The notes under the pieces were generated by a model. The model made no database searches. It was not told the origin of the DNA and saw only the letters and a program-made list of their open reading frames with translations. The position numbers were made by a program, and so were the translations under genes. Of a DNA stretch of 64,000 nucleotides, positions 18,049 through 26,323 are shown piece by piece (positions within the stretch are counted from its first letter, which is position 1; each line of letters begins with the position of its first letter). Origin of the DNA: Fischerella sp. JS2 (GTDB lineage: Bacteria > Cyanobacteriota > Cyanobacteriia > Cyanobacteriales > Nostocaceae). The stretch spans positions 3,162,001 to 3,226,000 of the forward strand of contig NZ_CP135918.1 of the NCBI RefSeq assembly GCF_032393985.1, read 5' to 3'.

Positions 18049-18071
18049 CTGAAATGTGAAGTACATTTCAG
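18049..18071. promoter_or_regulatory. Operator-like perfect palindrome upstream of the DUF6761 gene
   Basis: CTGAAATGT (18049-18057) and ACATTTCAG (18063-18071) are exact reverse complements with a 5-base centre; flanking AAG/TTT pairs extend it to about 12 bp. No T-run follows on either strand, so a protein-binding dyad is more likely than a terminator. Confidence 0.5.
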
Positions 18072-18483
18072 TTTGACACTTATTTAAAATCCCTATCTTC
18101 TGCTGTAGGGAATACCCCTGCTTGAGCTACAACCTAAACTGATCCTATTCCAGAAAAACATGAATTTGATGAGTCGGTAAGTTATTTTTATATTTGGTTA
18201 TCAAAACAATGCTTCCACATTCACTGACGTAGTTGGATGTTGTTTGTGCCTGGCAGTATCTGTTTTTCTCAAATAGACGAGACTTTTCATTAGTAATCAA
18301 CGAACTAGCACAGTTACTTTTTTGGTAAGTGACACCCTTATTCCCAATGGAATAGCTAACTAAAAAAATATTTAATAATTATAACAAAAATTTAAGAAAG
18401 TTACCAACATAGCTTGAGATAAGGCTTTTAGTTCGATGCATTGCCAGCTTATGCATGATTAAATTAAAAATTATTGGCAATTG

Positions 18484-18537
18484 AAGTAACAAGGGTTACA
18501 AAACCCAAGACATAGGCTTTGTTACTTTGAAAGTCAT
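18484..18537 (+). promoter_or_regulatory. Nested stem-loop in the response-regulator leader
   Basis: AAGTAACAA (18484-18492) pairs perfectly with TTGTTACTT (18529-18537). Inside it GGGTT/AACCC (18493-18506) forms a second hairpin with an ACAA loop. The structure ends 23 bases before the GTG start and 6 bases before the Shine-Dalgarno sequence AAGGGG, so it would be part of the 5' untranslated RNA if transcription starts upstream of it. Confidence 0.5.
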
Positions 18538-18560
18538 GCACGCTAAGGGGTCTTGCCACC

Positions 18561-19328
18561 GTGGGTTCGGTTTGTATTGAAATCGTAGAGGGAAATCCCC
18601 ATCTGAGGTCGTTGCTTGGCTGGCACTTGCAACAACTGGACTATCGGGTGCATCAAGCCGCAAGTATTTATCAAGCCAGGGAAGTTTTTCTAACTCACCA
18701 TCCGACACTAGTCATTTTAGATGCGGACTTGCCAGATGGAGATGGCATTGAGTTTTGCCGATGGTTGCATCGTCAGCAGCAGCCATTAATCTTAATGCTA
18801 TCTGCCCGTAGTAATGAAGCTGATATTGTTGCTGGCTTGAAGGCGGGGGCAGATGATTACCTGACCAAACCATTTGGAATGCAGGAATTTTTAGCACGGG
18901 TAGAGGCGCTAATACGCCGCAACCGTACACCTGTTGCCCCAGCTTATCTCGATTATGGAACATTGCAAATAGATTTAGTGCAACGCCGTGTCCGTTTCCA
19001 AGGAGAATTTATAGATTTAACACCACAGGAATTTAGTTTGTTATATGTTTTAGCACAAGCAGGAGGAGTTCCTTTGAGTAGGTCGGAATTGCTGCGGCGT
19101 GCCTGGCCTGATGCAATTGATAATCCTCGTACCATTGATACTCACGTTTTATCACTGCGGAAAAAAGTAGAACTTGATCCGCGACAACCTAGCTTAATTC
19201 AAACCATCCGTAATGTAGGATATCGGTTTAATATGGAGATTTTGAATACCAATTTGCCACAATCACTGACAAAGTTAACGGCAGAAAGATTCAACAATCA
19301 GCCTTCAACATTGAGTAGTCAAAGGTAA
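18561..19328 (+). CDS. OmpR/PhoB-family response regulator (possibly NblR-like)
   Basis: Two-component transcription regulator of 255 residues. The receiver domain (about 1-120) has the phospho-acceptor Asp54 in VILDADLPD, the conserved Lys104 in YLTKPF, and a slightly unusual start (IEIVEGN instead of the acidic DD pair). The C-terminal winged helix (about 128-228) ends with the typical DTHVLSLRKKVE and IRNVGYRF. AAGGGG at 18545-18550 supports the GTG start at 18561. Overall wording resembles cyanobacterial NblR (phycobilisome degradation), but I cannot separate it from other paralogues. No sensor kinase gene is adjacent, and its target genes are unknown. Confidence 0.85.
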   Translation: MGSVCIEIVEGNPHLRSLLGWHLQQLDYRVHQAASIYQAREVFLTHHPTLVILDADLPDGDGIEFCRWLHRQQQPLILMLSARSNEADIVAGLKAGADDYLTKPFGMQEFLARVEALIRRNRTPVAPAYLDYGTLQIDLVQRRVRFQGEFIDLTPQEFSLLYVLAQAGGVPLSRSELLRRAWPDAIDNPRTIDTHVLSLRKKVELDPRQPSLIQTIRNVGYRFNMEILNTNLPQSLTKLTAERFNNQPSTLSSQR

Positions 19329-19354
19329 TTTTGTTAGTAGTTAGTAGTTAGTAG

Positions 19355-19388
19355 GTAGAGACGCGATGTTCCTCGCGTCTGTACATTA
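19355..19388. repeat. GACGCG palindromic repeat within TTAGTAG heptamers
   Basis: AGACGCGA (19359-19366) and TCGCGTCT (19373-19380) form a hairpin with a 6-base loop, followed by GTAC. It is embedded in TTAGTAG repeats spanning about 19330-19460. Near-identical copies occur at 22604-22633 and 36620-36649, and a variant near 13350-13375. Confidence 0.85.
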
Positions 19389-19466
19389 GTAGTTGGTAGT
19401 TAATAGTTAGTAGTTAGTAATTGGTTATTTACCCCTAACCATTAATCACTATCCACTAACAAATAA

Positions 19467-20240
19467 CTAATTCCATTCTTCAGCAATTTGTGTTTCTGCC
19501 TGTACTATGCCTTCTCGTAACTTAGCCCAATTTATATCAGTACCACTTTGATTTGCTATTAGCTGTCCCTGTTGTAAGTGCAACAGCCGATCGCAAAATA
19601 ATTCAGCCATTTCTAGCTGATGATTTACCATTAAAACTGTAGTTTGACGACTTTGGGCTAGTTGATTAAGAATTGCTATCACACGAGAAGCACTACCTAC
19701 ATCCAAGGCAGACGTAGGCTCATCTAATAATAAAATTTGTGGTTGAATGATTAATGCCCGGGCGATCGCAATTAATTGCCGTTGTCCAGCAGAAAGTTGC
19801 ACTTCTGTTTTTCCCAACCAGTCATCGGGTATGTGCAGTTGTTCAATCCAGTGACAGAGTCTTTGCTGAATAGTCTGTTTCGGCAAACCACGTAAAACCA
19901 GAGGATACCCCAAAGCTTCTTTGACAGTCATTCCTAGTAGTTTTGACTCTTGGGGAAGCAGTGTCACACAGGCACGTAGCTGTAAAATCGGAATTTGTCG
20001 GTATTCCTGATTATCTAAATAAATTTTGCCACTCGTAGGTTCACTCAAACGGTTGAGGAGACGTAATAAATAAGTTTTTCCCGCACCAGATGGCCCAACA
20101 ATCGCAACGCGATCGCCCTCAAATACTTCAAAGGAGATATCCTGTAATATTGGGTATCCCTGCTGTTTACCCTGCAAAGTTGTATAAAGACTAACTTTTT
20201 CTAGTCTTAGTTTTGCTGTTGGCAAAGTTTCCAAATTCAA
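19467..20240 (-). CDS. ABC transporter ATP-binding protein, substrate unknown
   Basis: Stand-alone ATPase of 257 residues with all nucleotide-binding motifs: Walker A GPSGAGKT near residue 49, Q-loop LLPQE, signature LSAGQRQL, Walker B ILLLDEPTSALD and the H-loop MVNHQ. The layout resembles FetA/YbbL- or phosphate-type ATPases. No permease gene is adjacent; the upstream gene on the same strand (62 bases away) encodes a small membrane protein that is not an obvious permease. It ends in repeat DNA shared with the 3' side of the response-regulator gene. Confidence 0.85.
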   Translation of the reverse strand: MNLETLPTAKLRLEKVSLYTTLQGKQQGYPILQDISFEVFEGDRVAIVGPSGAGKTYLLRLLNRLSEPTSGKIYLDNQEYRQIPILQLRACVTLLPQESKLLGMTVKEALGYPLVLRGLPKQTIQQRLCHWIEQLHIPDDWLGKTEVQLSAGQRQLIAIARALIIQPQILLLDEPTSALDVGSASRVIAILNQLAQSRQTTVLMVNHQLEMAELFCDRLLHLQQGQLIANQSGTDINWAKLREGIVQAETQIAEEWN

Positions 20241-20303
20241 CCTTCAATCAAATTATAGTACTTATATGACTGCTAGTTCTTAGACTCTTTTTTACATTCA
20301 TTT

Positions 20304-20870
20304 TTAACTGAAATTACCTTGAGTTAGACTAATACCTATAGTCCAAGCATCTATTAAAAGTAATATTACTGTAAAACCTAGTAAGATTAAATACATCCAA
20401 GGTTGTGCTAAAGGATAGACATCACTGGTATCAATACCTGTCTTTTCTTGTACCAGTTTTACCATCCGAGCAAAACCTGCGACACGCATGGGCAACAAAT
20501 AAGCTTTTCCGTCTTGGCTGAGGAAATAGTAAACTAGTCCTCCCTGTCCTGTTGTCCGGGGTTTTAACTGTTTGGCTTCCGACCAAGGTAACGACCAACC
20601 TTTACGAAAAAAACGTGGAACCCAATTGGCATAAGTTACCTGAATTCCTTGGTCATCTAAAATTACACGTTCTGTTAACACTGCATACAAGCCAACTAAA
20701 CCAATGCTAATCCCTAACCAAAGTAAAGTTGGTGGAATGGGTGCATTTGTGACTTCAGCAAGAAAAGGCAAAGGTAGGGTTAGGGCTACGTATAAACTTA
20801 AAAGCGTAATCCGAATAAGAGGAGATAGGCGAAAAATTGCAGGCGAGGTATTATCTGAGTTTGCTGTCAC
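20304..20870 (-). CDS. Membrane protein of unknown function
   Basis: Not recognised. The 188 residues contain two N-terminal hydrophobic spans (about 18-38 and 45-65) and one C-terminal span (about 158-180). Between them is a soluble middle with a PH-like feel: a beta-rich stretch VILDDQGIQVTYANWV followed by LPWSEAKQLK, where an Ile/Trp-x-Glu pattern is typical of bacterial PH-like domains. The orientation suggests that the middle part is cytoplasmic. It lies 63 bases upstream of the ABC ATPase on the same strand and may be co-transcribed with it. Confidence 0.65.
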   Translation of the reverse strand: MTANSDNTSPAIFRLSPLIRITLLSLYVALTLPLPFLAEVTNAPIPPTLLWLGISIGLVGLYAVLTERVILDDQGIQVTYANWVPRFFRKGWSLPWSEAKQLKPRTTGQGGLVYYFLSQDGKAYLLPMRVAGFARMVKLVQEKTGIDTSDVYPLAQPWMYLILLGFTVILLLIDAWTIGISLTQGNFS

Positions 20871-21314
20871 GGCTCATCACAATTCTTAACTTTAACTATA
20901 TACTAGCTAGAATTCTACGGGCTAATAGTTCACAACGAGGGAATGAAAAATCGACCATCGTATAGGCGACGTATACAAATAAAAAGACAGCCAGCCCAGG
21001 CAAAACCATCTGTGTACCTACGGGAAGCCGCCCTTAGGGGCGTCGTCTACATGTGTGTTCCATAAGTGTGTCTCATAGCAAGGATTCACACTCTAGTAAT
21101 TCCCCTTGAGATTCTCTAACTCAAGGTTCACCTTACCAAGCTCCAAAACTACGTTCAAAAAAACCAGGCGACCAAGCTCTTTTTTAATTTTAGTTCGCAC
21201 TTTGTGAACCTTGTGGTTTCATAATCAAGAATCAAGGTTGTAAATGCGATCGCCTTTTCTCAAATATTCAAAATTCAGAGACTTTAACTTCAATAATTTT
21301 TCTTGAACTTGCTA
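20871..21314. other. Spacer with a CTACGGGAAGCCG repeat
   Basis: It lies between two minus-strand genes. At 21016-21052 is a degenerate copy of the CCTACGGGAAGCCG...GTCTACA repeat found intact at 36682-36711 and 62982-63011. ACTCAAGGTTCACCTTACC-type short repeats surround it. No coding frame or terminator is convincing. Confidence 0.55.
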
Positions 21315-21884
21315 CTATTCAGGGAAAAAGCAACTAATAGAACAACAAAATCCTGGTAAAAGTGGCGAAGATATTTCATCATCACCTAACAATGTTGCAA
21401 CTAAAACTAATCGTGCTTTTTCCCGTCGATAAACTTCGACTTGTTTGGTGAAGCGATCAACAATCCAATACTTTTGTACACCTTGAACTGAATAAAGTTT
21501 AAGTTTTGCTTCCTTATCTAGAAGTTCGTTTTGTTTCCCAGGGGATAAAACTTCTACAACTAACTCTGGTGCGCCTGTCAAATGTCCCGTTTCATCTTCA
21601 ATTTGAGCTAGTCTTTCTTGACTTACCCAAACCACATCTGGTATGACGCTATCCGCCTCAGAAAAAATTAAACCGGGAGCAACAATTGTTTCTCCTAAAC
21701 CACTCGCATCTGACCAAACATCAAGTTGTCGGAATATTTTACCGCAAACTTGTTGATGACGACGATGAGGAGAGCGAGTCATGAAAAGTTCTCCGTCAAT
21801 AATTTCATAGCGCGTCCACTCATTTTCAGGCAAAACTTCTAGATCATAAATTGTCCACCGTACTCCTTCAATAGCTTGGTTCAT
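21315..21884 (-). CDS. Uma2 family putative endonuclease
   Basis: Member of the Uma2/DUF820 family, predicted PD-(D/E)XK nucleases that are extremely abundant in cyanobacteria and without a firmly known role. About 189 residues. Core elements visible: YEIIDGELFMT (first acidic residue), VIPDVVWVS, then APELVVEVLSPGK...KEAKLKLY, the E-x-K style active-site segment, and VQKYWIVD. I chose the ATG at 21884 because GGGGA lies 7 bases upstream; the longer start at 21911 has no ribosome-binding site. No toxin-antitoxin partner is adjacent. Confidence 0.85.
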   Translation of the reverse strand: MNQAIEGVRWTIYDLEVLPENEWTRYEIIDGELFMTRSPHRRHQQVCGKIFRQLDVWSDASGLGETIVAPGLIFSEADSVIPDVVWVSQERLAQIEDETGHLTGAPELVVEVLSPGKQNELLDKEAKLKLYSVQGVQKYWIVDRFTKQVEVYRREKARLVLVATLLGDDEISSPLLPGFCCSISCFFPE

Positions 21885-22001
21885 AATTATCCCCATCTGG
21901 CCTGTTGCCAAGATTTAGTTTGATTTTATCTAATGGAAAAGTGTTTAAATCAGGCGATCGCAACTATTAGGTAATATCTCAATTACCAAGCGAAAATGAT
22001 A

Positions 22002-22439
22002 TTAAGGCAAATACTTTTGCACCACACTCCAACCAGTTATTGATACCCAAGCAAAAGCAAAGAATATAGCAACATTAGCACCTATATGAATACGTCTAGC
22101 CCAAGGATGTCCAACACGAATTTGTGTAGCACTTCCAGCTGACAGTAAAACTAACATTACAGTCGTTAATCCAGCCCAGAGATGCTGTGAGTGTCCTAAA
22201 GAACCAAAGTGACCGTAGGTACCAACAATTCCAATAAGTAGCAGTAATAATACCAAACTGACTAGGCAGATACCGATTTTATAGTGGAAAGAGCTTAACC
22301 AGCCTGATTCTCTTTGCCACAATGTTCTAGCACGAAACATGCGTATACCGATGAGCGCTAATAGCACATAAGCTACCAGCGATAAACCCATCGACCACGC
22401 CGCTATTTTCCACAACCACAAAAATGAAGGTAGATCCAT
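22002..22439 (-). CDS. DUF4079 family membrane protein
   Basis: Cyanobacterial/plastid-type membrane protein of 145 residues, which I recognise as DUF4079; function unknown. Four hydrophobic spans at about residues 8-28, 52-74, 84-104 and 115-135 alternate with short loops. Conserved His residues lie in the loops and near span ends (HFGSLGHSQHLWAG, GHPWARRIHIGAN); their spacing is reminiscent of cytochrome b561-like heme ligands, which is inference only. It is transcribed alone, with repeat-filled DNA upstream. Confidence 0.8.
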   Translation of the reverse strand: MDLPSFLWLWKIAAWSMGLSLVAYVLLALIGIRMFRARTLWQRESGWLSSFHYKIGICLVSLVLLLLLIGIVGTYGHFGSLGHSQHLWAGLTTVMLVLLSAGSATQIRVGHPWARRIHIGANVAIFFAFAWVSITGWSVVQKYLP

Positions 22440-22680
22440 AATTAACGATTGTAGATAAGGAGGTGGGGAACTCGGGGCCCCTGGTGGGGATTAGGGGCAG
22501 TGGGGAGGTAGGGGAAGTGTGTAGACGCGTAGCGGCTTAAGGTAAGGGTGGAGTGGGGGGAGTGTGAGAGGTGGAGAAATACTACTAACCACTAACTACT
22601 AATGTACAGACGCGAGGAACATCGCGTCTGTACCCACTAACCACTAACAAATTACCAATGACATAATGAGACAAATGACA
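22440..22680. repeat. Repeat-filled spacer: GGGGCCCC block and GACGCG palindrome
   Basis: 22460-22505 carries the reverse complement of the GGGGCCCCGAGTTCCCC/TAATCCCCA block found at 7660-7690 and 55070-55110. GTACAGACGCGA (22604-22615) and TCGCGTCTGTAC (22622-22633) form a perfect 12-bp hairpin flanked by ACTAACTACTAA heptamers. Confidence 0.85.
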
Positions 22681-22689
22681 AATGACCAA

Positions 22690-22722
22690 AAATAAAAAAG
22701 GGCTGCTAAATTATGCAACCCT
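22690..22722 (-). terminator. Intrinsic terminator of the DUF1830 gene
   Basis: On the minus strand AGGGTTGC and GCAGCCCT pair (one mismatch) around an 8-base loop, followed by TTTTTTATTTTT. It lies 23 bases after the DUF1830 stop codon. Confidence 0.85.
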
Positions 22723-22744
22723 GCCAGATATTAAATAGATTTTC

Positions 22745-23137
22745 TTAATCAACGGATACGAAACCAGCTATTGTTAAGGGTTTTGTAGTATCTTCGGTTC
22801 TTGTATTAATTGGCTGTGCTATCGTTTTTTTATTGATAGAATCGCTTGGTTGTTCTGAACTTTCCAACTCATAACTGTTAGGTTCGTTGAGTGCAAGGCG
22901 ATCGCACGGAATTTTATCCGACAAAATTGCACTTGCCATCATGCCCGTATGAATTTCAAGTTGAGCTTCAACGGGTGCTTCAAACACTAGCCTTTGTCCA
23001 GGAAAAACAACCCTTTCAAAGTACCAGTTAGGAATGTTAGAGATGCGAGCCACCTGGATTTTGCTCGTGGCATTTACGTAACAGCAGAGAATCTTTCCCG
23101 ATTGCTCCGGTGGTAGAGGATCTAATATTTGAGCCAT
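22745..23137 (-). CDS. DUF1830 family protein
   Basis: Small cyanobacterial protein of 130 residues. The DUF1830 core is in the first ~80 residues: ILCCYVNATSKIQVARI, WYFERVVFPGQRLVFEA and VEAQLEIHTGMMASAI. The function of the family is unknown. The C-terminal third (SSEQPSDSINKKTIAQ) is polar and low-complexity and probably disordered. It is soluble, without a signal peptide. A strong terminator follows its stop. No functional hint comes from neighbours. Confidence 0.85.
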   Translation of the reverse strand: MAQILDPLPPEQSGKILCCYVNATSKIQVARISNIPNWYFERVVFPGQRLVFEAPVEAQLEIHTGMMASAILSDKIPCDRLALNEPNSYELESSEQPSDSINKKTIAQPINTRTEDTTKPLTIAGFVSVD

Positions 23138-23592
23138 AACTGCTGAGGAGCTTTACGCCACAATTTTATCTTACATATGCAACGCTAACACTGAGTGATC
23201 CCCAGTTGCTGTAACCCCGACTACCAACTGAAGTTTTCTTAATTATTTCTACCTAAAGAAATACAAACTGTAGTTATGAAATTTTCGTAAAAATCTATGC
23301 TTTTCTTGCAATTATACATTATGCATAAACAATTTATCAATAATCTTATAAGGAAGTCAATAAGGTGTAACTCTTATGGACATTGGATCAGGACAAAGCA
23401 AATAGCTTCATTTTTTTCTCCTGTTGATTGTGTGATCCCATTTCATTAGTAACTGTCTAGTTACTTTCATTAACCTTAAGACCTATTTTTTATTTTTCTT
23501 CCTCAGACTTACCAAGCGCAGCTTTTCGCTTCCACAATAAACTCAATGTTATTGTAAAGCTATAGATATATTACTTTCATAAAACTTAACTT
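23138..23592. other. Long divergent spacer upstream of the radical SAM gene
   Basis: AT-rich DNA between the DUF1830 gene and the radical SAM gene. A nine-codon ATG frame preceded by AAGGTG occurs at about 23376-23405. AAGTTTTCTTAATTATTTC-like AT tracts dominate. No confident promoter, operator or RNA gene; a longer upstream ORF begins at 23593. Confidence 0.45.
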
Positions 23593-23673
23593 ATGCTACG
23601 CATTTGCGATCCCGACAATATTAGCTATTTTGCTCATCATTTAAAAAATGTGCTTATCAATAATGATCAATAA
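23593..23673 (+). CDS. Short upstream ORF overlapping the radical SAM start codon
   Basis: A 26-codon ATG frame (begins MLRICDPDNISYF) whose TAA shares its last A with the ATG of the radical SAM gene (TAATG). Such overlap couples translation. It might be a leader peptide or chance. No strong Shine-Dalgarno sequence precedes it. Confidence 0.3.
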   Translation: MLRICDPDNISYFAHHLKNVLINNDQ

Positions 23674-25343
23674 TGTCAAGTACGATTGTAATAGAAGATA
23701 AAAATCAAAACAAACCGATTACAAAACCAGAATTTGCTCTTTTACCCCAGACAAACGGCAAGATGGAAGCTAAAACATTCAACAGGATTCTCTATGTTCG
23801 CCTTCCGTGTAACCCCATCTTTCCTATTGGGGTTGTCTATCTTAGCGATCACGTCCACAAACAGTTTCCTAACATTGAACAGCGCATCTTTGATTTAGGA
23901 ACAGTGCCACCTCTAGATTATGCTAAAGCTCTAGATCGCTGTATTGATGAATTTAAACCGACACTGCTAGTATTCTCGTGGCGGGATATTCAAATCTATG
24001 CTCCTGTGGGTGGACGTGGTGGAAATCCACTACAATATACCTTTGAGTTTTTCTACTCCCGCAATCCATTTCTCAAGCTACAGGGAGCAATGGGTTTGCT
24101 GCGGATCGCATCTGGATACTACGGCGAACTGTGGCGGAATTTGGGCTTATTGAAGCGGGGTATCAAACGCGCTCAACGTTATCACCCCAATGCCCGTGTA
24201 ATTGTTGGTGGTGGTGCAGTCAGTGTCTTTTATGAACAGGTGGGCAAAAGCTTGCCAAAAGGGACTATTGTCTCTGTGGGTGAAGGCGAAACTTTGCTGA
24301 CAAAACTACTGAGCGGACAAGAATTTCGGGATGAAAGGTGTTATGTTGTTGCAGAAGAAAAACCACGCGATCGCCTCATTCATGAACAACCCACACCATT
24401 AGAGAAAACCGCTTGTAACTACGACTATATCGAAACAATCTGGCCAGAATTTCAGTATTATCTACAAGACGGAGACTTTTACATTGGTGTCCAAACCAAA
24501 CGCGGTTGTCCTCACAACTGCTGTTATTGTATTTACACCGTTGTTGAAGGTAAACAGGTACGCATAAACCCCGCCGATGAAGTCGTTGCCGAAATGCGAC
24601 AATTATATGATCGTGGTGTTCGCAATTTCTGGTTTACCGATGCCCAATTTATCCCTGCCCGCAAATTTATCGATGATGCTATTGAACTTTTACAAAAAAT
24701 CGTCGACTCGGGAATGACAGACATTCACTGGGCAGCATATATCCGGGCAGATAATCTCACACCCAAGTTGTGTGAATTGATGGTGAAAACCGGAATGAAC
24801 TACTTTGAAATCGGTATCACTAGCGGTTCTCAAGAATTGGTGCGGAAAATGCGGATGGGTTACAATCTCCGTACTGTCTTGCAAAACTGTCGGGATTTAA
24901 AAGCCGCTGGGTTTAACGACTTAGTTTCAGTGAATTATTCCTTTAACGTCATTGACGAACGTCCAGAAACAATTCGCCAAACAATTGCTTATCACCGCGA
25001 ACTCGAACGCATTTTTGGGGCAGATAAAGTCGAACCTGCCATATTTTTTATTGGATTGCAACCCCATACCCACCTAGAAGAATATGCTTTCAAAGAAAAT
25101 ATTCTTAAACCAGGGTACGATCCGATGAACATCACACCTTGGACTGTCCAAAAGATGTTATGGAACCCAGAACCCCTTGGTTCCTTCTTTGGCGAAGTTT
25201 GCTTGCAAGCTTGGCAACAAAACCCCAACGACTTTGGACGCGAAGTCATGAAAATATTAGAGGAAAGACTAGGTTGTGCTGAACTAGAAGAAGCGCTTTC
25301 TGCACCGATTGAGACCAAACCAAAACAATTGCTGGGTGTTTGA
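23673..25343 (+). CDS. B12-binding-type radical SAM protein (photosystem II high-light acclimation family)
   Basis: Radical SAM enzyme with an N-terminal cobalamin-binding-like Rossmann region (about 40-230, with VGGGAVSVF near 180 and VSVGEGETLL near 205) and a SAM/4Fe-4S core. The cluster motif C279-x3-C283-x2-C286 (CPHNCCYC) is intact. Downstream come WFTDAQF, the HWAAYIRADN strand and FEIGITSGS. I recognise the family that databases name photosystem II high-light acclimation radical SAM protein; its chemical reaction is, to my knowledge, not established. The 556-residue length fits. It stands alone between a long spacer and a repeat-rich 3' end. Confidence 0.82.
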   Translation: MSSTIVIEDKNQNKPITKPEFALLPQTNGKMEAKTFNRILYVRLPCNPIFPIGVVYLSDHVHKQFPNIEQRIFDLGTVPPLDYAKALDRCIDEFKPTLLVFSWRDIQIYAPVGGRGGNPLQYTFEFFYSRNPFLKLQGAMGLLRIASGYYGELWRNLGLLKRGIKRAQRYHPNARVIVGGGAVSVFYEQVGKSLPKGTIVSVGEGETLLTKLLSGQEFRDERCYVVAEEKPRDRLIHEQPTPLEKTACNYDYIETIWPEFQYYLQDGDFYIGVQTKRGCPHNCCYCIYTVVEGKQVRINPADEVVAEMRQLYDRGVRNFWFTDAQFIPARKFIDDAIELLQKIVDSGMTDIHWAAYIRADNLTPKLCELMVKTGMNYFEIGITSGSQELVRKMRMGYNLRTVLQNCRDLKAAGFNDLVSVNYSFNVIDERPETIRQTIAYHRELERIFGADKVEPAIFFIGLQPHTHLEEYAFKENILKPGYDPMNITPWTVQKMLWNPEPLGSFFGEVCLQAWQQNPNDFGREVMKILEERLGCAELEEALSAPIETKPKQLLGV

Positions 25344-25370
25344 TAGTAAAACTCTATTTGCAAAAAAATC

Positions 25371-25424
25371 GAACATAGATGGACACAGATTTTATCGGTG
25401 TCCATCTGTGTCCATCTGTGTTCG
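25371..25424. repeat. CATCTGTGT repeat after the radical SAM gene
   Basis: Two tandem copies of TCCATCTGTG (25401-25420) and an inverted partial copy (GATGGACACAGAT, 25378-25390). A related block sits at about 63012-63043 near the right end of the window. Confidence 0.75.
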
Positions 25425-25495
25425 TAATTAACCTTACTCAATCCCATGTTTAAAAACGTGGGTTCCCTTTGAAAAATCTTTTGCCAATCTTTACT

Positions 25496-26290
25496 CTACA
25501 TTTTCTTATCCATCATGAAATCAAATTCATCGTCAGGCTTAGCATACCTAACTGCCAAGCGGAAGTCGCTAGGTTGGGATGTTTTCCACGCCCAGTGATA
25601 CCACATTCTCTCATTTGCAGGAATTTCGTAGGACGCTAACTTTCCATCTTTCTCTATCGGTTTCCACTGATTTTCCGATTCATTATGTCCCTTGACTTGG
25701 AAACTAATAACAGGACCGTAGTATATCTGACAATAATTTTGTCCTCCGATTGGGCAAGATGAATCAGACGAGCTTTGATAAGAGACTACATGATTGTTGT
25801 AAGTATTTTGTACTGACTTAGCGCAAATTTTTCCCCGCCATTCTTTAATATTGTTCCATCTAGCGTAGTAGCGATAGCGGGGTTGTCCCCAGCACTGTCC
25901 ATTAGCAGCAGGATTAAGACAGTCTGTTTTGAAAGCAGAATGATTATTGGGTGTTTTGTCTGTCCTGATAAATGGATTATTTGATAAAAATCCACCTGCT
26001 ATTGAAGAGGTAAAGTTATCGTTATTACAAGCTAAATCCTCAGTTTGTGTCTGAGTTGATGGTGGTTGAGTAATAGTTTGGGTTGTATCTGTTTTTTGTT
26101 CTACAGCATCGCTAGGAAGGTTACGCAAAACACCGAGTTCAGGCATAGAGTCTTGGATTTCCGGGACATCTTCTACAGCATCCCGTGCTTGTACTATGGG
26201 AATATACACATTACTCACTGCTAAATTTGTGACTACAAAAATAGCAAAAGTGACAATAAAAATTGCCAAGATTCTAATTCTTCGCTTCAT
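25496..26290 (-). CDS. Membrane-anchored or exported hypothetical protein
   Basis: Not recognised. The 264 residues start with a basic stretch and one hydrophobic span (about 5-30: ILAIFIVTFAIFVVTNLAV), giving a signal anchor or signal peptide. A Pro/Thr/Gln-rich linker to about residue 85 follows, then a folded part with six Cys (CNNDN, TDCLN, GQCWG, KICAK, SSCPIG, NYCQIYYG), suggestive of disulfides outside the cytoplasm. The C-terminal part is aromatic-rich (RMWYHWAWK). A second small exported protein gene lies 33 bases upstream on the same strand, so the two are probably co-transcribed. Confidence 0.65.
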   Translation of the reverse strand: MKRRIRILAIFIVTFAIFVVTNLAVSNVYIPIVQARDAVEDVPEIQDSMPELGVLRNLPSDAVEQKTDTTQTITQPPSTQTQTEDLACNNDNFTSSIAGGFLSNNPFIRTDKTPNNHSAFKTDCLNPAANGQCWGQPRYRYYARWNNIKEWRGKICAKSVQNTYNNHVVSYQSSSDSSCPIGGQNYCQIYYGPVISFQVKGHNESENQWKPIEKDGKLASYEIPANERMWYHWAWKTSQPSDFRLAVRYAKPDDEFDFMMDKKM

Positions 26291-26323
26291 GGTCTAACTC
26301 CGTATTCTTAAGCAATTCAAAGT

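Larger units (their letters stand above)
18048..18560. other. Divergent spacer between the DUF6761 and response-regulator genes
   Basis: Contents, left to right: the palindrome at 18049-18071, about 400 bp of AT-rich DNA without a convincing ORF (18355-18395 is almost pure A/T), then a structured leader at 18484-18537 in front of the regulator gene. Promoters for both genes are expected here, but I cannot place them confidently. Confidence 0.5.
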
